Shown here: positions 56,244-64,000 of the stretch, in pieces
Layout of the letters: every line of letters starts with the position of its first letter
Position numbering within the stretch: position 1 is the first letter of the stretch
From: Roseiconus lacunae
Lineage (GTDB): Bacteria; Planctomycetota; Planctomycetia; Pirellulales; Pirellulaceae
Reading direction: 5' to 3'
Length of the DNA: 64,000 nt
Assembly: GCF_008312935.1 (NCBI RefSeq)
Contig: NZ_VSZO01000079.1
Location: forward strand, 402,684-466,683
Translations under genes and position numbers: made by a program
Notes under the pieces: generated by a model
Told to the model about the DNA's origin: nothing
Database searches by the model: none
What the model saw: only the letters and a program-made list of their open reading frames with translations

Positions 56244-59200
56244 ATGCGTGTTCGTCCATTTCGTCGCTTAAAGGCTGAGGTCCTTGAACGTCGATGCCTT
56301 CTGGCGTCAGATGTGATGGAATCGGAGCCAAATGACCAAATCTCAGACGCGGATGTGTTCACGGAAACCGGAATTCTGCGAGGCAGCTTTTCATCCGAAC
56401 AGGACAGCGACTATTTTCGGGTCGAATTGTTGCAAGGTAGTTCGATAGCCATCGACCCAAGATATGCGGATTCAGATCGCGGCGATCGTGAACACTTTAC
56501 TGCGTTCGATTTATTGGACAGCAGTGGTCGGCTAGTGCTCCGGTCAGACGACGTCTTCGCCACGACGTATGTCGTTCCAGAAACATCGGACTACTTTTTG
56601 CGAATCAACGCGGATGATCGATTTGATCTCCCCACTATCAGCTATGCGATTTCGGTTTCGATCGCTCCCTTGGCCGGCGTCCTCGAAGCAGAGCCCAACG
56701 ATTCAATTGAACAGGGAAATGAAGTCAACTCGGCGACGCGGATTGCTGGCGAACTGACCTCAGCCGTCGATCGCGACGTGTTTTCAATCGCTGCGTCTGG
56801 CGGTGAAACGATCGTTCTTGATTTCACTTATCACCACCAATACCCACGGGTCTCACTGCTTGATTCTAGCGGTAGCGTACAGCGTGTCGACGAATCGGGA
56901 CTTGGGTTCGCGTTCCAAACTCAACGTTCGGATCAGTATCACGTTGTCTTGGAATCAACTGGCATCCAAACTGGAACGCTCGCGTATACTGCCAATCTTG
57001 CGAAATTCGGTAATGCGACGGTCGAGCCAGAACGTGGACATCACCTAAGTGACCATAGTTCAACTTGGTCGGTCACACGGCAATCCAGCGAGCGTGTATC
57101 GATTTTGGAAAGCGTCGATGATAAAGATATCTACCTTCTTGAAGGAAATGGATTAGAACGTTTTTACTTTGACCTGCGCAGTGACCCGAACGATTTCCTT
57201 TCACATACTGGTCGCCGAATTAGTTTGCTCAACCAGTATGGGCAATTGATCGCGTATAGCGAAAACCAACGGTTCAACTACGTCGAATTACCGATGCTGT
57301 CAACGCCGGGGAAATACTTCTTGGTTGTCGAGCCGACTTCGCACCTCGGCCTCGGCGCGTACAAACTTGCCGGTTCGACGATTGATGTTTTTGGGCACCA
57401 ACGTGACGTCCCCTTATACTTCTTCGACTTTGATCAGCAATTGCCCGAACATCGCGGGCGTGGTTTTGACGCTCCGTTCTCAAGTCCTGAAAATATTCCA
57501 TTTATCATCGGCGCATTCGAATCGACATACGATCGTTTCGATGTCGATGTCACGACGGAGCTTCCGGCTGGCGATCGCCCCTATATTTCACAGGGTGTCG
57601 GCAATTTTTCGGGCCGAGGGAATGGCGGCAATGGAAGCATTCGTTTACGCACCGTTGAAGGATCGTCAATTGCGGACATACCGAGTGGAATCCCAGTCGG
57701 AACGATCAATCACGAAGTAGGGCATGCAGTAACGCTGAATCACTTCCGAAGTAGCCTGCAACAAGTCGCATGGGAGAACTACGGAAAAGACCTTTTTCCC
57801 GGAACCGGCTTTGGCTTTTCTACTCAACCGGTTGCAACTGGGACGACGATGAATCATCTCGATCAAGTCGATTGGGTGCTTCAATCTGGAAGCCAATATC
57901 GAGACCCGATAGGTAGCACCGAACCGGTCGAGTTGGACGTGTTAATCGACGAAATGATGTTTGAACTGCGGACCGAGACTCAAACAACGGTCGGACGAGA
58001 TCCACACCATATCGTGCAAGGTGATTTCAATGGCGATGGGCATACTGATCTGGTGACGGCCAATAGCGGCGATTCCACGATGACCATTCTCTACGGTTCG
58101 TCGACGGGAGTCTTAGGAAACGCACATCATCTTAATGTTGGTCCCGATGCCTGGTTCGTTGACTCAATCGCCTCGTCCGATTTCAACGGTGATGGGATCG
58201 ACGACTTGGCACACTCCAACTACGAAGCGGCCGGCAGCATTTCGATTTTTCTTGGAAGCACTACTGGGCCGCCGATCTTGATCGATGACTTCCCTGTCGG
58301 CAACCGACCCAACTCGATTCGGGCGGCCAACTTGAATGCCGATCAGTTTCTCGACCTTGTCGTTGCAAACTATTTCGGTGCTGATGTGTCCGTATTGATG
58401 GGAATGGGAGATGGAACTTTCGCCAATGCCGTTCACGTCAGTACCGGTGGTGCACGTGCCAACTCCATCGAGATTGCTGATTTGAATCTCGATGGGCACG
58501 CTGATGTGATCGTCGGAGACTCCATCGGATCACATGTCACTGTCCTCATCGGATCTGCCAACGGGACACTGACAGTGGCAGAGCAATACGATTTGCCTGA
58601 TGACGTTGCTGACTTGGTTGCCTTGGATGCCAATCTCGATGGTAAATTGGATGTGGCCAGCGTCAGCCGAGAGGAAGGTTCTATGACGATCCTGCTTGGC
58701 GACGGCGGAGGAGAGCTGTCGATCGACCGATCTTTTATTGGATCCCCCGGGGCCGCCATGATTGAAACGGGCGATGTCAATGGCGATGGCGCGGCGGACT
58801 TGATGGTGCCTGTCCGCGACCGGTCGATTTTTGAAGTTTATCTCAATGACGGATCCGGTGACTTCGGTCGACCAATCCAATTTGACCTAGATTCATCTCT
58901 CGGATCGGGCGTTCTGCTAACCGACGATAGCGAAACAGGAGACGTTGAATTATGGATCGCCGAAGCTGGCCCAGACACGATCCGGAAGATGTTGCCAGTG
59001 GCGAACGACCCAAGAAATGATCGTGCCGTTATTCACGGGTCGATCGATACGGGGTCTGAGGTAGAGATTTATTCGTTAAGCGTTGTCGCTGGAGATACTT
59101 ATCTTTTTGACATCGATTCGGCAGAGTATCAGTACACACTCGATGCGGCGATTGTAATCACCGATGCGGTCGGTAATGTCGTCGTCGCAAATCGCGCCAG

Positions 59201-62200
59201 CGTTGATCCAGACAGTGGCCTGACATCCGCAGATCCGGCGATACTGCATACTTTTCGTACCTCCGGCGAATATCAAGTTCACGTTTTCGGCGAGAATGGG
59301 ACCCAGGGAAAGTTCCGATTGAAGGTGACTCCTGAACGAGCGTTCGATACGGCGGGCCCACGTCTCTTACGTGCCTTCCCCCAAGAAAACGATGTCATCG
59401 ATCAAACCAAGCAACTGGCGTTCTGGTTTAACGAAGGCGTCGCTGCCGAGTCAATCAATCAACAAACGCTTCGGGTTGTTGGTCAGAGTTCAGGTTTGAT
59501 GCAAGGAACTACCGCGTTTGATCCAATCAAGAACGTTCTCATTTGGACTGCCGATGAATTGCTGCCTCTCGATACGTACACGGTGACACTTGATGGACTC
59601 TACGACTCCTTGGGCAACAATTTGGATGGCGAAATCAACGCGGTCGTCTTTCCGAGTGTCTCCGGAGATGCTATCCCGGGCGGTGCATTGCAGTACTCGT
59701 TTCATGTCAATGCACCGGACACGTCGCCGGCAACCGTGGATTCCTGGTCTCTTACCGAGTCATCTTACAGCTCGCACGTCATTTTTCTTGAATTCAGTGA
59801 GCCTCTCGACGCTGTCGAAGCTCAACGTCAACGTCCAATATTGGTTCACGAAGGAGTCGATGGCACGTTTGGGACTGCCGATGATTTTGAAGTGCCAGTT
59901 GACGGTTTCTACCGGCGAGATCCTGAGTTAGGTCTCCAGGGTGACTACTATCTGGAATCGCGAGGATACCTTGAACCGGGACGATACCAGCTAGATTTAG
60001 AGTTTATCGACGAAGCGGGATATCCAGTCGTTGTTAGCGAGACGTTTTCGGTTCAACAAGTTTCACTCAATCATGGGGTCTCGGTCATTGATTTGAACTA
60101 TCAACCAGGAGCGGTCCATTCACGTGACGGTGGGAAAGACATCGATGTCCGATTTAGCCGCCCTGTTGATCCTGCGACTTTGACGACCGACAGTTTCCGC
60201 GTTTACCATTCCAGCGACGCTCAGTTCTTCGACGCGAACGATCAACTACTATCGGATGCAGATGGGCTGATCGATTGGGACGTCACGACATTGACGGCAA
60301 CGTTTACGACCGCGACGCCGTTGGAGGACGGGTTTTATCTTGTCGAACTCGACGGTGATGAAGGCGGGATCACTGGCCTAGATGGGAACGCGTTGGATGG
60401 AGAGTTTTTGGATTCGAACGTCAATGGATCGACCGATTGGTCAATTTATCCCGATGAGTTTTCCGGAGACGGTCGTGCGGGCGGCGATTATCGCGCATTC
60501 TTCGGAATCACGGACGACGTCCCGCAATCGCTAACCCTGTCGATCGACGAAACGTCGATTTCTGAATCCGGAGGGATGGCAGAGCTAGAAGTGCTGCGTT
60601 CCGGATCGGGGGGGGAACTGACGGTCTATCTCGCATCATCGGATGAAAGCCGAATCCGCTTGCCGGAGAGCGTGACAATCGAAGCAGGAACCAATCGTTC
60701 TGCCACCGTGCTGGTCGAAGCGATCGATAACAATCGCGTTGATGGATTGCAGCTGGTCACAATTTCCGCAGTCGCAGAGAGCTATTCTTCTGGTCAAGGT
60801 TTTGTCAACTACGAAGGAAACTCGTTCCTGGAAATTACCGACAGCGAACAGCTCGAGCTTGAGATCGCGGAGAATAGCATTTCGGAGTTTGCCGGTTCAA
60901 CAACGCTAACGGTAACGCGTCCCGGTTCCCGCGGCGACCTGGTCGTTACGTTATCGAGTTCAGATTCGCAACAACTATCGTTACCGCAGACGATTATTAT
61001 TCCCGATGGTGATCGAACGTCTCCGGTTATTAACATTGCAGCAATCGATGATGTCCTCGTCGACGGAAATGTCTCAGTCGCGATCACAGCGTCCTCCGAC
61101 GGGTATCTTTCCGATTCGGATTTGATCGACATCCTTGATCATGAGCCGCTGACGATCGAGGCCGCAGATTCATCGATCTCAGAAAATGATGGACAAACGA
61201 CGATTGTCGTTACCCGACCTGGTACGATCGGTGAACTCGCAGTCACCATCGACGCAGATCGGACAAGAATGAATCTGCCAACGCAGATTCTCATTCTCGA
61301 CGGTGAAACGTCTTCCGATCCAATCGTTGTCACCGCCATCGACGATGATCTCGTTGAAGGCGATGTCTCGGTGACACTTGTAGCCGGCGCCACCGGGTTG
61401 ATCGATGCGAACATCATTTTGGAAGTGACGGATTACGAAGAACTGATCGGTTCACTCAATACCGCGGTCTTCTCCGAGAATGGCGGCGAAGCTGAGCTGA
61501 TCATCACTCGTCACGATACTCGATCAAAGTTAGTGCTGTCGATCGAAAGCAGTGATCCGAGTGAAGCCAGCGTGGTTCGCACGGTAACGATACCGACAGG
61601 AATTGCGAATTCGGAACCGATACACATCGAAGCAGTTGACGACCAAATCGTTGATTCGAATCAGTTCGTTCAAATTCGCATCGTCGCAGAAGGTTATCAG
61701 CCTCTTGATGTTGATGTCCTCGTAACCGATTACGAACAGCTTGAATTGGCGATCGAACATGCGGAAATCTCAGAATTTGGAGGAATGACCAACGTTGCGA
61801 TCACAAGATTCGATGCCGACGAATCGTTAATTGTTCAGATCAGTGTTGATGCCCCGTCGGAGGTCGACATTCCTTCGCTGGTTCAATTTTCCGAGGGAGA
61901 TCGTACTTCGACGATCGAGGTCTTTGGCGTCGATGATTTGGAAAATAATGGGATACAGACCGTGCGGATCACGGTTACGGCGCCAGGATATGAGACCAGC
62001 GAAATCGTACTGAATGTCACCGACGTTCCGATCTACGCCCTCGATGAAAATGAAATCGAGCCCGAGGACGATTGGACATTCTCTCACGCTCTCGTTCGCG
62101 CCGATAAATTGGTTTGGCAGTACGAACAGACCGGAACACCGTTCCATGTCACCGCGGACGCTTCCTATCAAAATCCCATCAATGCGTCTGATGTGGATGC

Positions 62201-62711
62201 AAGCGGGCTAGTCTCACCGATCGATGCGTTGATCGTCATCAATGAGATCGCGGCGGAACACTTCTGCGATCATTCACGGGGAAGTGACGGCAGAATCCGC
62301 GAAAACGGAGAAGTAAATCTCAACTTCTTTCGGTTCTTCGACGTCAATGGCGATCATCGAATTACCCCAATTGATGCTCTCCAAGTCATCAATCAGATCG
62401 CTAGGGATGCGATCGAAGCAGAGGGTTCGGAGCAGATCGTGGATTGGTGGCAGCCATTAAATTGGAAGCCGGATCGTGACGACGAGGAGAGACTACAAGT
62501 AGACGTGCAGGTACTTCATCGTGGCGAAATAGGTCGGCCAACGGAATTCGAGCAACAATCAAGCCAATTTCCCCACAACCGATCCCCTCTTTCCCCGAAT
62601 CGCGAGTCGGCTGGACAAGAATCAATTGATGCCGCGTTCTCGGAACTGGAATTATTCTCGGACAACGTTGCCGTGTCATCGGAATCTGGCAACGGTCCGC
62701 TACGACGTTGA
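56244..62711 (+). CDS. Giant LEPR-XLL surface protein with metalloprotease-like motif and dockerin
   Basis: 2155 residues. The N-terminus FRRLKAEVLERRCLLAS is the LEPR-XLL export signature. PPC-type domains follow (ESEPNDQISDAD, EAEPNDSIEQGN). A zinc motif HEVGHAVTLNH (His490, His494, His500) sits in the next region, as in metzincin peptidases though the usual Gly is Thr. FG-GAP repeats (about 590-915: DFNGDGHTDLVTA, DVNGDGAADLMVP) come next, then Big_5-like domains. Five tandem Calx-beta-like repeats (about 1426-1932) each carry SISE-like starts. A type I dockerin (about 1975-2055) has loops DVDASGLVSPIDALIVIN and DVNGDHRITPIDALQVIN. It likely works at the cell surface as a peptidase or adhesin. 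Whether it cleaves protein is inference. Confidence 0.88.
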   Translation: MRVRPFRRLKAEVLERRCLLASDVMESEPNDQISDADVFTETGILRGSFSSEQDSDYFRVELLQGSSIAIDPRYADSDRGDREHFTAFDLLDSSGRLVLRSDDVFATTYVVPETSDYFLRINADDRFDLPTISYAISVSIAPLAGVLEAEPNDSIEQGNEVNSATRIAGELTSAVDRDVFSIAASGGETIVLDFTYHHQYPRVSLLDSSGSVQRVDESGLGFAFQTQRSDQYHVVLESTGIQTGTLAYTANLAKFGNATVEPERGHHLSDHSSTWSVTRQSSERVSILESVDDKDIYLLEGNGLERFYFDLRSDPNDFLSHTGRRISLLNQYGQLIAYSENQRFNYVELPMLSTPGKYFLVVEPTSHLGLGAYKLAGSTIDVFGHQRDVPLYFFDFDQQLPEHRGRGFDAPFSSPENIPFIIGAFESTYDRFDVDVTTELPAGDRPYISQGVGNFSGRGNGGNGSIRLRTVEGSSIADIPSGIPVGTINHEVGHAVTLNHFRSSLQQVAWENYGKDLFPGTGFGFSTQPVATGTTMNHLDQVDWVLQSGSQYRDPIGSTEPVELDVLIDEMMFELRTETQTTVGRDPHHIVQGDFNGDGHTDLVTANSGDSTMTILYGSSTGVLGNAHHLNVGPDAWFVDSIASSDFNGDGIDDLAHSNYEAAGSISIFLGSTTGPPILIDDFPVGNRPNSIRAANLNADQFLDLVVANYFGADVSVLMGMGDGTFANAVHVSTGGARANSIEIADLNLDGHADVIVGDSIGSHVTVLIGSANGTLTVAEQYDLPDDVADLVALDANLDGKLDVASVSREEGSMTILLGDGGGELSIDRSFIGSPGAAMIETGDVNGDGAADLMVPVRDRSIFEVYLNDGSGDFGRPIQFDLDSSLGSGVLLTDDSETGDVELWIAEAGPDTIRKMLPVANDPRNDRAVIHGSIDTGSEVEIYSLSVVAGDTYLFDIDSAEYQYTLDAAIVITDAVGNVVVANRASVDPDSGLTSADPAILHTFRTSGEYQVHVFGENGTQGKFRLKVTPERAFDTAGPRLLRAFPQENDVIDQTKQLAFWFNEGVAAESINQQTLRVVGQSSGLMQGTTAFDPIKNVLIWTADELLPLDTYTVTLDGLYDSLGNNLDGEINAVVFPSVSGDAIPGGALQYSFHVNAPDTSPATVDSWSLTESSYSSHVIFLEFSEPLDAVEAQRQRPILVHEGVDGTFGTADDFEVPVDGFYRRDPELGLQGDYYLESRGYLEPGRYQLDLEFIDEAGYPVVVSETFSVQQVSLNHGVSVIDLNYQPGAVHSRDGGKDIDVRFSRPVDPATLTTDSFRVYHSSDAQFFDANDQLLSDADGLIDWDVTTLTATFTTATPLEDGFYLVELDGDEGGITGLDGNALDGEFLDSNVNGSTDWSIYPDEFSGDGRAGGDYRAFFGITDDVPQSLTLSIDETSISESGGMAELEVLRSGSGGELTVYLASSDESRIRLPESVTIEAGTNRSATVLVEAIDNNRVDGLQLVTISAVAESYSSGQGFVNYEGNSFLEITDSEQLELEIAENSISEFAGSTTLTVTRPGSRGDLVVTLSSSDSQQLSLPQTIIIPDGDRTSPVINIAAIDDVLVDGNVSVAITASSDGYLSDSDLIDILDHEPLTIEAADSSISENDGQTTIVVTRPGTIGELAVTIDADRTRMNLPTQILILDGETSSDPIVVTAIDDDLVEGDVSVTLVAGATGLIDANIILEVTDYEELIGSLNTAVFSENGGEAELIITRHDTRSKLVLSIESSDPSEASVVRTVTIPTGIANSEPIHIEAVDDQIVDSNQFVQIRIVAEGYQPLDVDVLVTDYEQLELAIEHAEISEFGGMTNVAITRFDADESLIVQISVDAPSEVDIPSLVQFSEGDRTSTIEVFGVDDLENNGIQTVRITVTAPGYETSEIVLNVTDVPIYALDENEIEPEDDWTFSHALVRADKLVWQYEQTGTPFHVTADASYQNPINASDVDASGLVSPIDALIVINEIAAEHFCDHSRGSDGRIRENGEVNLNFFRFFDVNGDHRITPIDALQVINQIARDAIEAEGSEQIVDWWQPLNWKPDRDDEERLQVDVQVLHRGEIGRPTEFEQQSSQFPHNRSPLSPNRESAGQESIDAAFSELELFSDNVAVSSESGNGPLRR
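60520..62040 (+). repeat. Five tandem Calx-beta-like repeats (coding)
   Basis: Within the giant gene. Each unit runs for about 98 codons and starts with a hydrophobic strand followed by ISE (for example LSIDETSISESGG, LEIAENSISEFAG, IEAADSSISENDG, LAIEHAEISEFGG), then a strand with TITRxG-like sequence and ends with AIDD or VDD. The fourth unit is the most diverged (AVFSENGG). Confidence 0.8.
60608..60615 (+). repeat. G8 homopolymer inside giant gene
   Basis: Eight G in a row inside the first Calx-beta-like repeat. The reading frame is intact here. A one-base slip would end translation early, so it could act as a contingency locus. Confidence 0.6.
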
Positions 62712-62731
62712 TGCCGGGGAAGCTTAAGGGG

Positions 62732-62824
62732 AGTTGGACGCTTCGGTGCTGAAACGCGAGTGCACGAAACCGATTGTGCAACTCCGCAGAGTTTGTCCAA
62801 CTTCGCGGACTTACCTGATTTTGT
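62732..62824 (+). terminator. Possible structured terminator after the giant gene
   Basis: Outer stem AGTTGGAC (62732-62739) with GTCCAACT (62795-62802), and inner stem TGCAC (62761-62765) with GTGCA (62776-62780). A T-rich stretch (GATTTTGTTTTGC) follows. It starts 21 bases after the stop codon. Confidence 0.4.
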
Positions 62825-62954
62825 TTTGCTGCATCGGTGCGTATCCGCCAACTCGACCGCTAGCGAACTTTGACTGCCACATAAAACGCGACAAGCCGCT
62901 AAAACACATCAGCTTCCATACTCGCTGACCGGAGATATTTGCAATAGTTGTGTT

Positions 62955-62970
62955 CTGAGAAAATTCTCAG
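62955..62970. repeat. Palindrome across the transposase stop codon
   Basis: CTGAGAA-AA-TTCTCAG spans the stop of the transposase gene. It may be part of the right end of the insertion sequence or a terminator of the minus-strand gene; no clear terminal inverted repeat can be paired inside the window. Confidence 0.45.
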
Positions 62971-64000
62971 GCGGCGATTTCTTCCTGCAGGATTCCGTCT
63001 TTGAAGGACCGTCCTTCGATGACGTGAATGATCTTTTCGTGGCTGTTTAGTCGTCTCCATTTCTTCGATGCTGATTCAGCAAGCTTGAACATCATCGCTA
63101 AGCTCGCTCGGCGCGACCCGTTACCTCTTGTCTTGCGATGACGAAGGCGGATCGTCGCGAATGTGGATTCAATCGGATTCGTTGTCCTCAGATGACTCCA
63201 GTGTTCGGCCGGAAAGTCGTAAAACGTTAGAAGCACCGACCGATCCTTTTTCAGGCAGTCACATGCCTGGGAGTACTTCGCTTGGTATTTTTCGCAGAAC
63301 GCGTCGAACGCTTTCTCGGCATCGGCCTTGGTCTCTGCTTGCCAGATCTCATGAAGGTCGCCCTTGGCCTTCGGCTGAACGCTCTTGGGCATTTTGTTGA
63401 GGACGTTGGCTGTCTTGTGAACCCAGCACCGTTGCTCGCCGGTGGCCGGATACACTTTGCGAAGAGCTGCCCAGAATCCAAGGGCACCATCGCCGACGGC
63501 CACTTTGGGATCGATCGTCAGGCCACGATGCTTGAGATCCAATAGCAACTCGGTCCAACTTTGTTCGCTTTCCCGGTAACCATCGAGCACCGCGATGAGT
63601 TCCTTTTGACCGTCGGCTGTCGCTCCCATCAGGACCAGTAAACACTGCTTTTTATTGGCATCATCTTCCAATCGGACCTTCGCGTAGATTCCGTCCGCCC
63701 TCACGTAAACGTATTGCTTGCCGGTCAGATCGCGTTTGCTCCACTGGTCATATTCTTGGCTCCATTGCTCTTTCAGCCGAACAACGACGCTGGCGCTGAA
63801 ACCGGCCGCCCGCTCTCCGAAGAGCGACTGCAACGCTTCGACGAAGTCACCGATGGAGACGCCTTTGAGGTAAAGCCATGGAATCAATTCTTCGATCGCT
63901 TTGGTCTTTCGCAGGTAAGCCGGAAGCACGCTCGGAGTGAACGTCACTCGCTTCTCCGGATCAGGGTGATTGTCACGGACACGTCCCTGGGAAACGGGAA
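62967..64000 (-). mobile_element. IS256-family transposase, 5' end beyond the window
   Basis: At least 340 residues. An in-frame GTG at 63947 is not taken as the true start, because the same frame stays open to the window edge. DDE residues are visible: Asp in VRADGIYAK, Asp in VGDGALGFW, and Glu in TTNPIESTFATIR. QRCWVHKTANVLNKMP and the RWxxLNSHEKI-like end (RRLNSHEKIIHVI) are typical of the IS256/MULE group. Full transposases are about 400 residues, so 60 or so residues are outside. It ends next to the giant surface gene. No frameshift or stop is seen in the visible part, so it may be active. Confidence 0.93.

Noticed and set aside
55754..56362. A 203-codon N-terminal extension of the GH30 gene
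   Set aside because: The extension has no protein-like features, overlaps the start of the giant gene on the other strand, and a clear signal peptide starts at 55753.

Overview
The window is chromosomal DNA from a planctomycete of the Pirellulales type (Rhodopirellula-like). The marker families are two PSD1-type proteins with a CxxCH haem motif plus DUF1549/DUF1553-like regions, a DUF1501 partner, two surface proteins with an N-terminal LEPR-XLL-like motif and a C-terminal type I dockerin, a PEP-CTERM protein, a CRTAC1-like FG-GAP protein, a membrane Ser/Thr kinase, and an oversized signal peptidase I. I saw no rRNA, tRNA or CRISPR array. Genes are widely spaced, with long non-coding gaps.

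Layout. 1-6650 (minus): a membrane Ser/Thr kinase, two different large membrane-associated dynamin-like GTPases and the start of a MotA/TolQ/ExbB-like protein, all reading the same way; this is the best candidate for an undescribed system. 6863-13880 (plus): a divergent group 1/2 sigma-70 factor, a DegP/HtrA protease with two PDZ domains, then a histidine kinase and an NtrC-type regulator, probably an envelope-stress module. 13942-14895: a Tat-exported sugar isomerase/epimerase-like protein. 15214-19835 (minus): a CheB-CheR-PAS-kinase-receiver fusion of 1354 residues and a small PAS protein. 20264-28381: a PSD1/DUF1501 pair with overlapping stop and start, a PEP-CTERM protein and a second, solitary PSD1 protein. 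29172-36802: an acidic protein, a small membrane protein, a BON-domain lipoprotein-like or secreted protein, trpA, a degenerate Pgi-like protein and a Gly/Ser-rich secreted protein. 37111-49146: a cadherin-like dockerin protein, a HEAT/TPR-like protein, signal peptidase I, LptB, an aldo/keto reductase and an M32 carboxypeptidase. 49448-55753: a CRTAC1-like protein, a PmtA-like methyltransferase, an ECF sigma factor, an M19 dipeptidase and a GH30 glycosidase. 56244-62711: a 2155-residue surface metalloprotease-like dockerin protein. 62967-64000: an IS256-type transposase cut by the window edge.

A dispersed 64-bp imperfect palindrome lies in many intergenic gaps. At two places its left half is tandemly expanded (four units of 33 bp, three units of 31 bp). 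It resembles a REP/BIME-type repeat and is the clearest non-coding structure in the window. Several intrinsic terminators and isolated hairpins are also listed.
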